From CAUTXO01 sp963542625 (lineage in GTDB: Bacteria > Campylobacterota > Campylobacteria > Campylobacterales > SZUA-545), in assembly GCA_963542625.1 (NCBI GenBank), contig CAUTXO010000028.1:1-20074 (forward strand): 20,074 nt of DNA. Direction: 5' to 3'. The notes beneath the pieces were generated by a model. The model did not search any database, was not told where the DNA came from, and worked only from the letters and a program-made list of their open reading frames with translations. Below, in pieces: positions 1 to 8,114 of this stretch (position 1 is the stretch's first letter; every line of letters begins with the position of its first letter). Both the position numbers and the translations under genes were made by a program.

Positions 1-1357
1 TGCCTAGAAAGTTGATGCCTTCTATTAGATCTTTCTTTTCTTTTATCGCGTCGCCAGATGGGATCCTAAGCGTGAAATCGCCTTTGGCGTAGGTTTGAAG
101 GGTGGCGATTATATGCCTAATTGCCTCTCTAAAATGCGTTAGGTATTCATTGAAAAGCTTTTGAAGCTCAAGAAGTCCTGGGCTATTTGGCCTGTTTGCG
201 ATGTTATAACCTAGATCTCCTTCAATGCTTTTGCGGATAACTTTGACGGTATCTTCTATCATTCCCCTATCTTGCTCTAGGCCCTTTTTGATTTTTACGA
301 TGCTTTCATTAATTGCCGCTGCCATTTGCCCGAATTCATCTTTCGAGCGCACGTCGATTTTATGAGTGTCCTTTGTTTCGTTGTTCACGTATGCAAAGAA
401 AGACGCTAAGCCTTTTTGAATCGCGGCAAGTGGAATGAAGGCGCGGCGAAGCACAAAGAATATCATTAAGCCAAACAGCGTCATAAATAAAATGGTGAGA
501 AAGAAGGAGTTAGACATTAGCTTTTCAACGTGCTTTTTAAAGGCTTGCTCTTGGAGCGTGGAGCAAATATACCACGATGTTGTATCAAGGAAGTCGCAGG
601 TGGCAACCTTTGGGCCGTTGTATTCATAATGCAGCTCTTGGATCTGCTCTTTGTTGCTTTGAAAGCCCTCGTTATACTTGTCAATAATCATCTTGCTAAT
701 TGGTAGCTCTTTGCCTAAATGCTTGCTATCTGGGTGAGATAGCACCGTGCCATCTCCTGCTAGCACAAAGGAATAGCTTTCTTTGGTAACACCGATTTTT
801 GATATGTCGTCGCGCAAGTCTCCTAAGATCATATTGGCAAAAAGTCCGCCTTTAAGGGTGTTATTTGCGTTTCTTACCGCGATAGCAAAACCCACAACTA
901 ATTCACCAGCTGCTTTGCCAACAAAGTGCGGGACGAAGATTGCGCGGTTTGATTGTTTGGCGTTTTTATACCAAGCCATATCGCGTGGATCAAAACTAGC
1001 GCTTGGACTTTCTGTTTTACCAACGGATCTAACAATTACGCCCGTATCTTCAAGCGCAAAAACAAGGTTTGAAAACTGCCCCGATTGCCTTGAGAGATCT
1101 AGCTCTGCCTTTATTTCTTCGTTGCTAGTTAGATCCAAAAACCTTGTAACGGATTTTTCTAAGAAATTTATCTTTGTATTAAAGTTTTGCTCCAAAAACG
1201 CAACCAAGGACGCAACGACGCGCTTTTGATTGGAGAGTATGATGTTGATTGCTTCATTTTTTGCCATATTGTAATTTACAGCGCCGAATATGCCAAAAGA
1301 TACAATAAGCCCTGCCAATAGCATAATTAAAACTCTTAATATAACGCTATGTTTCAT
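1..1357 (-). CDS. Methyl-accepting chemotaxis protein, dCache sensor (3' end missing)
   Basis: A membrane chemoreceptor; the open frame runs off the left edge, so only the first 452 residues are present. Visible parts: membrane helix at about 6-28, periplasmic sensor of dCache_1 type at about 30-280 with the family's ligand-pocket motif DPRDMAWY at 123-130, second membrane helix at about 283-304, then a HAMP-like linker (305-360) and a second HAMP-like stretch ending in KGDFTLRI (about 425-432). The linker around SKDEFGQMAAAINESI is typical of Campylobacter Tlp group A receptors. The cytoplasmic signalling hairpin lies outside the window. The ligand is not predictable; dCache receptors often bind amino acids or organic acids. 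ATG at 1355-1357 is preceded by AAAGG about 8 bases upstream. It has its own probable promoter and faces the same way as sppA. Confidence 0.93.
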   Translation of the reverse strand, partial: MKHSVILRVLIMLLAGLIVSFGIFGAVNYNMAKNEAINIILSNQKRVVASLVAFLEQNFNTKINFLEKSVTRFLDLTSNEEIKAELDLSRQSGQFSNLVFALEDTGVIVRSVGKTESPSASFDPRDMAWYKNAKQSNRAIFVPHFVGKAAGELVVGFAIAVRNANNTLKGGLFANMILGDLRDDISKIGVTKESYSFVLAGDGTVLSHPDSKHLGKELPISKMIIDKYNEGFQSNKEQIQELHYEYNGPKVATCDFLDTTSWYICSTLQEQAFKKHVEKLMSNSFFLTILFMTLFGLMIFFVLRRAFIPLAAIQKGLASFFAYVNNETKDTHKIDVRSKDEFGQMAAAINESIVKIKKGLEQDRGMIEDTVKVIRKSIEGDLGYNIANRPNSPGLLELQKLFNEYLTHFREAIRHIIATLQTYAKGDFTLRIPSGDAIKEKKDLIEGINFLG

Positions 1358-1376
1358 TTCTAACACCTTTAAATTT

Positions 1377-1389
1377 GGAGCGCAATTGT
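1377..1389 (-). promoter_or_regulatory. Probable sigma70 promoter of the chemoreceptor gene
   Basis: On the minus strand GATACAAT lies at 1391-1384, giving a -10 box TACAAT (1389-1384) and a predicted transcript start near 1377, about 20 bases before the ATG. No -35 box is evident, as is usual for Campylobacter housekeeping promoters. The whole 113-base gap between sppA and the chemoreceptor contains no other gene; it carries an 11-base direct repeat GCAAAGCGCCC (1409-1419 and 1437-1447). Confidence 0.5.
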
Positions 1390-1470
1390 ATCAGAATGAG
1401 TTTTGAGTGCAAAGCGCCCTTAGCTAAACCGCACCGGCAAAGCGCCCAAGCCCAAGCTCAAACGCCGCGC

Positions 1471-2343
1471 CTAGTAAGACACAATTGTTTTTTCATTCAC
1501 TAGCAAGGAGCGCACAAAGCTGCGGCTCTCGCGCTCTAAATCATCCAAAAATTTATCAATACGCGTCTTTTTATACCAAAGCGGCTCTTTTACATTTGCA
1601 AGTTTTACTAGCTCGTTTTGCGCATCAGCGTAAGATCCTAGCGCGTCTATTAGTCCTAGCTTCAAAGCATCTGCCGCAACGAAGATCCTGCCGTTTGCAA
1701 ACTGCGGCGCCGCCTTTGGATCTAAGCGCCTGTGCTTTGCCACATCCGCAACGAACATTTGGTAAGTCTTTAGTGAAAGCTCTTCAATCTGCGCGCGCTC
1801 TTCTTGCGTGGGCTTGCGGTAAAAGGTGCCCGCTTCTTTGTATTCGCCAGATTTTACAATCGTAAATTCCACGCCTACCTTTTCTAAAAGCTTTTCAAAA
1901 TTCGTCATCTCAAAGATAACGCCTATTGACCCAACAATTGAGCCCGGATTTGCAAAGATCTTAGTGCTAGCAACGCTTGCGTAATAGCTCCCGCTTGCCA
2001 TCGTGCCGCTTGCATAGGCAACGACGGGCTTTAGTTTCTTAAGATCTGCAATAGCCATCATCATCTCAACGCTAGGGCTGACCGCGCCGCCAGGCGAATT
2101 CACATCAAGCAACACGCCCTTAATGTGCGGTTTTTTTGCAAGCTCAACCTGTTTTAAAAAGCCATCGGCGTCAAAAATCGCGCCGTAAAGGTCGATTTTT
2201 ATCAAATTTGGCTCAAAAGAGGGCTCGTCGTTTTGCATAATAGAAAAAATCACAATAAGCACAAGGAGCGTGGCTTTGAAGTGGTTTTGAATAAACACAA
2301 TGGGCGCGGTTATCGGCCAAAAAAGCTTTCTAAAAAATTCCAT
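1471..2343 (-). CDS. sppA: Signal peptide peptidase SppA-type membrane serine protease
   Basis: A 290-residue S49-family protease that would cut leftover signal peptides in the inner membrane. There is one N-terminal membrane helix (about 24-37), then a single protease domain, so this is the short SppA form (about 300 residues), not the double-domain E. coli type. The probable nucleophile is Ser117 in MASGSYYAS. The general base is Lys169 in SGEYKEAG, 52 residues later, the same spacing as Ser147/Lys199 of B. subtilis SppA. The family motif GSIGV is at 138-142. The start overlaps the end of the upstream deaminase gene by 14 bases, so the two are probably co-transcribed; the same pair is adjacent in C. 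jejuni (Cj0067/Cj0068). Confidence 0.93.
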   Translation of the reverse strand: MEFFRKLFWPITAPIVFIQNHFKATLLVLIVIFSIMQNDEPSFEPNLIKIDLYGAIFDADGFLKQVELAKKPHIKGVLLDVNSPGGAVSPSVEMMMAIADLKKLKPVVAYASGTMASGSYYASVASTKIFANPGSIVGSIGVIFEMTNFEKLLEKVGVEFTIVKSGEYKEAGTFYRKPTQEERAQIEELSLKTYQMFVADVAKHRRLDPKAAPQFANGRIFVAADALKLGLIDALGSYADAQNELVKLANVKEPLWYKKTRIDKFLDDLERESRSFVRSLLVNEKTIVSY

Positions 2344-3568
2344 TTATTTCTTCTCCGTTTATAAAAATTTCTTGCGCCGCAATTGTATGCAAAATAAGCT
2401 CATACGCGATTGTCTCGTCCGTTGTGGCGCCAGGCAAATTAAAGCAAACAAGGTCGGCGTCAAGCCCTGAGCGGATCTGCCCCTTGTTTAGCCCCAGCGC
2501 GCTAGCGGCATTAACCGTAACGCTTTTTAAAAGATCGCGCGCAAGGAGCCTAAGATCTAGGTCATAATGCATAAGTAGCGCGGCGCGGAGCTCGTTAAAA
2601 ATATTCAGGCTGTAATTTGAGCTAAGCCCGTCCGTGGCAAGACAAAACGGAATTTCTTTGTTTTTTAAGGTCTCAAGATCTAGCCGCCCCGTGCCAAGCA
2701 AGCGGTTTGAAACGGGGCAATGCGCCACAAAGGCCCCCTGCGCTTGTATGGTATCTAGCTCTTCGTCGTTTGCCTTGACGCAATGCACGTAAAGGGTTTT
2801 TAGCCCGTCAAAGTAATCCAAAAAGCCCTCTGCCTTATTCACGGGCGCGCTGGCGTTCATATATTTTGCAAAAAACGCGCCAAACTCGCCCCTGCCTTCA
2901 TCTAGCCACTTGCGCTCAGCGGCGCTTTCCATAAAATGCACGCTAACGGGCGCGCCCTGCTCTCTGGCTAGATCTGTGGCGCGCTTGATGTTTGCGTGAT
3001 GAACGGAATACGTCGAATGCACGGAGATAGCGGGAATAAAGGTGGCGCTTTTAAAGCCAAGAGAGCGATTAAACCGCGCCAAAAAGCCGTCAAACGCCGC
3101 GCCAAGCGCTTCTTCTTTGGAGCCAATTAGCTCGTTAAAAAACACCACCGTCTGCGGAATGCGCGCGCAAACTTCAAGATCTGCGCCAAAGGAGCTAATC
3201 TCGCCAAAGCTAGTAACGCCGGATCTTAGCATTTCAAGGCTAGCTCGCTCCATACAAGCCGCGTCGCAAGAGCCGCCAAGCGCGCCGCGATTATCCATCA
3301 CGCTAGAAAGCCAAGGCAAAAAACCGCCATAGGAAAGCGTGTTTTTGTTCGCGGAATACTCAAGATGCGTGTGCGCGTTAATGAGCCCCGGGCAAAGCAC
3401 GGAGTTTGCGCCGCCTTCAAAAATGCTAGCGCCCGCGTATTTTTGTAGCATTTGGGCTCTGTCGCTTGAAACTTCTACGATTTTTTCATCAAAAGCCACG
3501 CAAGCGTTTTTCAAAACGCTAAAGTTCTCGTCCATACATAAAATGTAGTCGGCAAAAAATAATTTCAA
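2330..3568 (-). CDS. mqnX: Aminodeoxyfutalosine deaminase (amidohydrolase, menaquinone pathway)
   Basis: A 412-residue metal-dependent amidohydrolase of the COG0402 group. The metal site is intact: HTH in INAHTHLEYS (His66, His68), His211 with Glu214 in VHFMES, His262, and Asp313 in ATDGLSSN. Campylobacterota make menaquinone by the futalosine route, and their COG0402 enzymes deaminate 6-amino-6-deoxyfutalosine. That, plus adjacency to sppA as in C. jejuni, makes this the best assignment; the reaction is inferred from family and context, since chlorohydrolase and guanine or adenosine deaminase relatives share these motifs. The start is TTG at 3568, with AAAGG six bases upstream; the first ATG would remove the conserved first strand ending in ADYIL. 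It starts nine bases after the GT4 gene stop. Confidence 0.85.
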   Translation of the reverse strand: MKLFFADYILCMDENFSVLKNACVAFDEKIVEVSSDRAQMLQKYAGASIFEGGANSVLCPGLINAHTHLEYSANKNTLSYGGFLPWLSSVMDNRGALGGSCDAACMERASLEMLRSGVTSFGEISSFGADLEVCARIPQTVVFFNELIGSKEEALGAAFDGFLARFNRSLGFKSATFIPAISVHSTYSVHHANIKRATDLAREQGAPVSVHFMESAAERKWLDEGRGEFGAFFAKYMNASAPVNKAEGFLDYFDGLKTLYVHCVKANDEELDTIQAQGAFVAHCPVSNRLLGTGRLDLETLKNKEIPFCLATDGLSSNYSLNIFNELRAALLMHYDLDLRLLARDLLKSVTVNAASALGLNKGQIRSGLDADLVCFNLPGATTDETIAYELILHTIAAQEIFINGEEINGIF

Positions 3569-3577
3569 GAAAAACCT

Positions 3578-4648
3578 TTAATTTGTATCAAGCACGCCGG
3601 CTAAGATCTTAGCTAGCCGCTCGTAATGGCGCGCGTAGTCAAGCTCTTTGGCAACGAATTCTTGCGCCGCACGCGCCCGCCCCCGCGCTAGATCTGCGCC
3701 AGTGCGCACTTCTAAGATCTTGGCTCTTAGATCCGCGGCGTTCATACTCTCAAAAGCTAGCCCCCGCTCGTTATTTTCGCCCACTAGCTCTAGCGCCCCG
3801 CCTTGATTACTCACAAGCACAGGCACGGCTAGCGTCATCGCTTCTGCTACAACTAAGCCAAATGTTTCGTTTTTCGTGGCTAGGACGATCAAATCACAAG
3901 CCGCCATAAGATCTTGCACCTTGGGCGTAAAGCTTTTGAAAATAATGTTTGCACCCGCCTTTTGCTTTAGCGCCTGCAAGTAGTCATCATTCATTGCCGC
4001 GCCGACGATTAACCCCTTTAGATCCGTCCCGCTAAGGGCTTCAAGGAGCAAAAACTGCCCCTTTTGCTCTTCTATCCTGCCAAAGATCCCCACGACAAAA
4101 TCATCGATAGCTAGCCCCAGATCTACTCGCACCTGCTCTCTTGGCGCGCTAGGGGCGATTTTTTTCACGCCATAGTAAAGCACGCGGATCTTATCGCGGC
4201 TGAAACTCTCAGGCAAAAAGCGCCTAGCTTCACTCTCAAGCGTTTTGGTAATAACAAGCATTAAATCAAGCCGCGCATACATAAAGCGGTGGTGCAAGCC
4301 CCCTTTGGCGGCGGGGATTTGCATATGGCGCGAATACACGAGCTTCAAGCGGGCTGCGCTTACAATCTTAAGCGCCACGCAAATGGCAAAATCGCGCCTG
4401 TGATGAAAGTGGATAAGCCCCACACCGTGAGCGCGCACAAAGCGCCAAAGGCGGATAAGATCTGCCAAAAAAAAGCCGCTAAGCTTTATGCTAGCCTGCG
4501 GCAAGCGCTTTTCTAGGCGCGTATTTCTAGCCACCGCGCAAAACGCCCCGTGCGCGGCTAGCTCTTTTGCGGTTTTTTCAAAGTAAAGCTCCAAGCCGCC
4601 AAGATCTGCGCTCCTGCAAAGCTCTAAGATCTTAAGGCCGCTCGTCAT
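3578..4648 (-). CDS. Glycosyltransferase family 4 (GT-B fold), surface glycan synthesis
   Basis: A 356-residue GT-B retaining glycosyltransferase. The N-terminal half starts with a Rossmann strand and Gly-rich acceptor loop (LGGLE at 16-20). The C-terminal half carries FGRIEEQKG (about 189-197) and the family E-x7-E motif, Glu261 to Glu269 in ETFGLVVAE, which binds the nucleotide sugar. No signal peptide or membrane helix; it should act on the cytoplasmic face of the inner membrane. It overlaps the GT2 gene by 17 bases and forms a translationally coupled trio with GT2 and GT9. Lipooligosaccharide core or another surface glycan is the likely product; donor and acceptor cannot be read from sequence. 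Confidence 0.88.
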   Translation of the reverse strand: MTSGLKILELCRSADLGGLELYFEKTAKELAAHGAFCAVARNTRLEKRLPQASIKLSGFFLADLIRLWRFVRAHGVGLIHFHHRRDFAICVALKIVSAARLKLVYSRHMQIPAAKGGLHHRFMYARLDLMLVITKTLESEARRFLPESFSRDKIRVLYYGVKKIAPSAPREQVRVDLGLAIDDFVVGIFGRIEEQKGQFLLLEALSGTDLKGLIVGAAMNDDYLQALKQKAGANIIFKSFTPKVQDLMAACDLIVLATKNETFGLVVAEAMTLAVPVLVSNQGGALELVGENNERGLAFESMNAADLRAKILEVRTGADLARGRARAAQEFVAKELDYARHYERLAKILAGVLDTN

Positions 4649-5390
4649 ACTCCGCCTCCCATAAAAAAACGTATTTCAAAAACACATAAACAAAGGCGCT
4701 AACGCCAGCGATAAACCCGCGCAAGCCGTCTAGGAAGCCAAGTTTGAAAATATAATCCTTGCAAAAGCTAAAAATCGGGGAAAACAAAAGCTTATACAGC
4801 CTGAATTTCTTACCCATTTTGTGGTAGGACTGCGCGGTAATGCGGGCGTATTTGACCGTGCGCATAAAGTGGTCGCTCACGTTTTCGTATGAGTAGTGGA
4901 TTAGCTCGCCATTTAGTAGCTCAAGGTGCAAGTCGCAAAGGAGCACGTCGTGCGGGTTGTAGCCGCCCCAGCGCGCGTTTTTCTCCCGCGCAAAAAGGCG
5001 GAATTTGATGTCTTTTTGCCAAGCGTGCTCTAAGATCTTGCCCTTGTAAAAGCTCTTTCTATTTATTTGGTAGCCTGTGTTTCTGTCGTCTTTTGCAAGC
5101 ACGGCGCGTATGGAGTTTTTAAGCTCTGGCGTTACGACCTCATCGCAATCAAGGCTTAAGATCCAATCCCCCGTGCAAAGGGCTAGGGCGTCGTTTTTTT
5201 GCTCGATGTGGCCTTTGAATTCTTGCGATGAAAACTTTGCGCCAAAGCTTTGCGCTATGGTTTTTGTGGCATCTTTAGAGTTTGAATCAAGCACGATTAT
5301 TTCATCGGCTAGATCCCGCACGGCTTCTAGGGTGCGCGCTAGGTTTTTTTCTTCGTTAAACGAAATAAGCGCGACGCTTAAACTAGGCAT
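4632..5390 (-). CDS. Glycosyltransferase family 2, WaaE/KdtX-like
   Basis: A 252-residue GT-A glycosyltransferase. The N-terminus SLSVALISFNEEKNL and DSNSKD (35-40) form the nucleotide-binding half, and LSLDCDE (79-84 approx.) is the DxD-like metal site. The later segment KFRLFAREKNARWGGYNPHD matches the WaaE/KdtX group of core-oligosaccharide transferases, in which this conserved region ends in a His-acid pair. A hydrophobic C-terminal stretch (about 218-245) probably holds it to the membrane. It overlaps its neighbours by 8 bases (GT9) and 17 bases (GT4). A beta-glucosyltransferase of the inner core is the usual role of this group, but sugar specificity is inference. Confidence 0.88.
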   Translation of the reverse strand: MPSLSVALISFNEEKNLARTLEAVRDLADEIIVLDSNSKDATKTIAQSFGAKFSSQEFKGHIEQKNDALALCTGDWILSLDCDEVVTPELKNSIRAVLAKDDRNTGYQINRKSFYKGKILEHAWQKDIKFRLFAREKNARWGGYNPHDVLLCDLHLELLNGELIHYSYENVSDHFMRTVKYARITAQSYHKMGKKFRLYKLLFSPIFSFCKDYIFKLGFLDGLRGFIAGVSAFVYVFLKYVFLWEAEYDERP

Positions 5391-6453
5391 TTGCGCTCCT
5401 GCAAAAGGCGCGGAAGTCGTCTTTGATTTGTGCGATTACCTGCTCGCGGGCTATTGCGTCCTGCGGGAGCGTGTAGTTTTTTTGCTTTTGCGCCGCGCTT
5501 AGGGGCTTCCAGCGCTTTGGGCTTGCGATGAGCGTGTCGCCAAAAAAGCCGAACGTGTGAAGATCTAACGCGCCTGCTAGCTGGAGCGTGCCCGTGCTCG
5601 TGGCAACAAAACAGGCAAAATGCGAGATGACCTGCGCAAAATTTACAAGCCCTGATTTAGATAAAAAATAAAAGGCTTCAAAGGGCGCGGGCGTTTTGTG
5701 GCTTGGATCTTGCGGATCTTGCACGGCGTTTTGCGTTAGATCTTGCGCGGGGCTAGAATCTTGCGGCTTTGCACCAAGATCTCTCACAAGATCTTGCACC
5801 TTTTGCGCTAGCTCAAATTCGTTTGGTCCAAAGGTAAAGCACGCGCTAAAGCCCTCCGCGTGTGCGATGCGCGCTAGATCTATGTATTGCTCTAGGCTAA
5901 GGTTTGCCAGCGAGCTGCCGCCAAAGCCCACGTGAAAGCCGATTATTCTTTTGTTTTTAATGCCAAGACCAGAGCAAAAGGCGTCAAACGCCGCGCTAGA
6001 TCCAAGCTGCAAAAGCGGGCGGGGGAAGCTAAGATCTAAGCCACCATCAAGCGCGCTCAAAAGATCAAGGTTGTATTCAAACTCGCTCATTTTCACGCTG
6101 CTTCTTTTTTGGCGCTTGGTTTTGTTGTAAAAGATCTGCGCTAGTTTCGTCGCGGGCGCAATGCGCACAGGGACGCGCGCTAGAAAAAGCGCTAGCCCAA
6201 GCCAAAAGGTAGAAAAAAGCGTAATGGCGACGTCGGGCGCAAAGGATCTAATGGCGCGGGCGTTTTGAATGGTGCTGCCGCTATCTGTGATTACTTCGTC
6301 TATAAAATCCACATTTTGTGCGGTTTCCCTGCCAAGCGCTGACACAAACGCCGCTATGCGCGCCTTAGGGTAATGGCGCCTTAGGGCGTAAAAAACAGGC
6401 AGGGCTAGAATAAAATCGCCCAACTTGTCGTTACGAAGGACTAAGATCTTCAC
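5383..6453 (-). CDS. Glycosyltransferase family 9 (heptosyltransferase-like) with a repeat-encoded insertion
   Basis: A 356-residue GT9 enzyme of the ADP-heptose:LPS heptosyltransferase family. It begins MKILVLRNDKLGDF, the classic GT9 start; GFHVGFGGS (172-180) and STGTLQLAGAL (286-296) are the donor-site motifs. It probably adds a heptose or related sugar to the lipooligosaccharide core. The start codon is GTG at 6453; its GTGA overlaps the stop of the upstream EAL gene by four bases. Residues about 226-257 are a Gln/Asp/Pro-rich stretch (QDSSPAQDLTQNAVQDPQDP) between two conserved blocks, encoded by clustered GATC repeats; it looks like a surface-loop insertion and leaves the reading frame intact. 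No membrane segment. Confidence 0.88.
   Translation of the reverse strand: MKILVLRNDKLGDFILALPVFYALRRHYPKARIAAFVSALGRETAQNVDFIDEVITDSGSTIQNARAIRSFAPDVAITLFSTFWLGLALFLARVPVRIAPATKLAQIFYNKTKRQKRSSVKMSEFEYNLDLLSALDGGLDLSFPRPLLQLGSSAAFDAFCSGLGIKNKRIIGFHVGFGGSSLANLSLEQYIDLARIAHAEGFSACFTFGPNEFELAQKVQDLVRDLGAKPQDSSPAQDLTQNAVQDPQDPSHKTPAPFEAFYFLSKSGLVNFAQVISHFACFVATSTGTLQLAGALDLHTFGFFGDTLIASPKRWKPLSAAQKQKNYTLPQDAIAREQVIAQIKDDFRAFCRSANA
5704..5799 (-). repeat. Cluster of CAAGATCY repeats inside the GT9 gene
   Basis: Within 96 bases the minus strand has CAAGATC(C/T) at five sites (plus-strand GATC cores near 5706, 5715, 5739, 5778 with a variant flank, and 5790), plus a one-base variant CAAGATTC at about 5753-5760. 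Two copies abut directly nine bases apart. The right-hand part contains GCTTGGATCTTG (5701-5712, plus strand), which recurs exactly in ovoA and in the non-coding right end. The cluster encodes the QDL/QDP-rich insertion of the GT9 protein. Confidence 0.75.
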
Positions 6454-8084
6454 ACCTTAAGCCCGTAGCCCTCAGGCGGCTTTGGCGTGCCGAAATAATA
6501 GCCTTGGTAGAAGTCGATGTCTAGCTCCTTCAAAGCTTGCGCGATTTCTTGGCTAGAAACAAACTCGGCAACGGTTTTGACCTTTTTCATCTTGGCAAAG
6601 TAGCAAATTGCCTTGATGATTGTTGCGCTGTCTTCGTCTTGAAGGACGGTAGAAACGATGCTGCCGTCGATTTTTATGTAGTCTATATTTAGGCGCCCGA
6701 TGTTGGCAAAGTTTGAGTAGCCGCTGCCAAAATCGTCAATGGCTACCTGGCAATTGTAGTTTTTCACCATCGTTATAAACCGCTCTAAGATCTCGTAGTT
6801 TGTAATTTCTTCGGACTCTAAGATCTCAAAGGTAATTTGCGCGTCTGGGAATTTTCTAAGCCGGTTTTCTACGTAGGCAAAAATTTCTTTGTCGGCAATG
6901 TCGCTAAAAGATAGGTTTAGTGAAAAGTTAATTTCAGGGTTTAAATGCGCTATGTTAAAAACCTTCCTAGCCATTTGAAGCGTGAAAAAATTGTAAAGGT
7001 TACTTTCTTTTGCAATGCCCAGAAAAGCCATTGGTGAAAAGATGTTCCCGCTTTCGTCAATGGCGCGCGCGTTGGCTTCGTATTTTTTGATTTGCCCGTT
7101 TTTTGCGGAGATTATCGGCTGCAAATAGGGCACGATGTTATCGTTTTCTAGCGCGGTTTTGAAAAACTTTAGCTTTTCAATGTTTTCCTTATTTAAAATG
7201 AGCTGTTTTACGTCTTCTTGGTATTTTAAACACGCCTTGTGCTCTTTTTGCGCCATTCTAAGCGCGGTTTTTGTTTGGCTGTATAGCTTTCTAGGCGCAA
7301 TGGCATAGCCCACAGTAAAAGAAACCGCAACGGAGATGTTTAACTCTTGGCTAAGCAGCATATTGCCCTCGTATAAAAGGCGGTTGCTTTGCAAGAGCTC
7401 GTCGTATTTTTTAATAAGTTGCGGCTCCATTGTCAAAAGCGCAAAAATATTGCCGTCTAGCTTAAAAAGTAGCACGCCTTCTTTGTCTAGGATCATTCCC
7501 TTTAAAAACGTGGTGCATTTTGCGATGAGCTCGTCGCCGATTGCGTCGCCGTAAATGGAGCAGATCTCGTCAAAGTGGTTAATTGAAACTTGCGCTACAA
7601 GCTTTTCTCTGCCGATGTTTTCGCGCAGAATTTCAAGCAAGCGGGTTTGATTTGGCAGTAAGGTAAGCGGATCTATTGTGTACGTTTTTAGCATTTTTCT
7701 TGATTCAAAAACGGGGGTTAGATCATATCTAACACTCATATAGCCAGCAATTGCGCCCTGTTTGAAAATTGGCAAAATAGTCGTGGAAATAAAATAATCA
7801 GTGCCGTTTTTGCGCCTGTTTTGAATAACGCCCTTGAAGATCTTGCCAGCCTTGAGCGTTACCCACATTTCCTCAAAAAAAGAAGCGGGCATATCCGGGT
7901 GCCTTACTATGCTGTGCGTTTTGCCTATTAGCTCTTCTCTTGAGTAGCCCGTTATCTCGCAGAAGGACTCATTAACGCAAACGATGACGCCGTTTTCATC
8001 TGTGACGGATACAATCAGGCTCTCATCAAGAACCCTTTTGCAAGTCTCGTTTATATCTTCTTGTGTTAAATTAGAACATTCCAT
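6450..8084 (-). CDS. PAS - degenerate GGDEF - EAL protein, probable c-di-GMP phosphodiesterase
   Basis: A 544-residue cytoplasmic signalling protein without membrane helices. Residues about 20-125 are a PAS domain; RHPDMPASFFEEMW and NRRKNGTDYF are close to the FAD-binding PAS of the Aer redox receptor, so a redox cue is a reasonable inference. Residues about 135-295 are a GGDEF fold in which the signature is replaced by DGNIF (210-214), so cyclase activity is not expected. Residues about 305-540 are an EAL domain keeping the catalytic residues: Glu336 (EAN in place of EAL), Asn390, Glu423, Asp450-Asp451 in DDFGSGYS, Lys471, Glu507 and Gln527. It is therefore probably an active c-di-GMP phosphodiesterase with a regulatory GGDEF remnant. 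It begins 30 bases after ovoA and precedes the glycosyltransferases. Confidence 0.9.
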   Translation of the reverse strand: MECSNLTQEDINETCKRVLDESLIVSVTDENGVIVCVNESFCEITGYSREELIGKTHSIVRHPDMPASFFEEMWVTLKAGKIFKGVIQNRRKNGTDYFISTTILPIFKQGAIAGYMSVRYDLTPVFESRKMLKTYTIDPLTLLPNQTRLLEILRENIGREKLVAQVSINHFDEICSIYGDAIGDELIAKCTTFLKGMILDKEGVLLFKLDGNIFALLTMEPQLIKKYDELLQSNRLLYEGNMLLSQELNISVAVSFTVGYAIAPRKLYSQTKTALRMAQKEHKACLKYQEDVKQLILNKENIEKLKFFKTALENDNIVPYLQPIISAKNGQIKKYEANARAIDESGNIFSPMAFLGIAKESNLYNFFTLQMARKVFNIAHLNPEINFSLNLSFSDIADKEIFAYVENRLRKFPDAQITFEILESEEITNYEILERFITMVKNYNCQVAIDDFGSGYSNFANIGRLNIDYIKIDGSIVSTVLQDEDSATIIKAICYFAKMKKVKTVAEFVSSQEIAQALKELDIDFYQGYYFGTPKPPEGYGLKV

Positions 8085-8098
8085 AGCCGCGCATTATA
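8085..8098 (-). promoter_or_regulatory. Probable promoter giving a leaderless PAS-EAL transcript
   Basis: On the minus strand TTGTATAATG places a perfect -10 box TATAAT at 8098-8093, only eight bases before the ATG (8084-8082). Transcription should start around 8087-8085, leaving at most about three bases of leader. No AGGA-like ribosome site precedes the ATG. The box lies in the 30-base gap behind the ovoA stop codon. Confidence 0.5.
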
Positions 8099-8114
8099 CA
8101 ATTCTTTAAAAAAA

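Noticed and set aside
783..1229. Rightward open frame of 148 codons opposite the chemoreceptor gene
   Set aside because: It is antisense to a clearly coding chemoreceptor with dCache motifs; composition (Ser/Leu/Lys-rich, no motif) is that of a shadow frame, and it has no ribosome site.
1409..1447. Direct repeat GCAAAGCGCCC, two copies 28 bases apart, upstream of the chemoreceptor
   Set aside because: Only two short copies in GC-rich words common in this genome; no palindromic structure or position relative to the -10 box that would make an operator convincing.
5704..5799. CRISPR-like or direct-repeat array in the GT9 gene
   Set aside because: Units are 8-12 bases with irregular spacing, lie inside an intact coding frame, and no cas genes are near. 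This is a short repeat cluster, not a CRISPR array.
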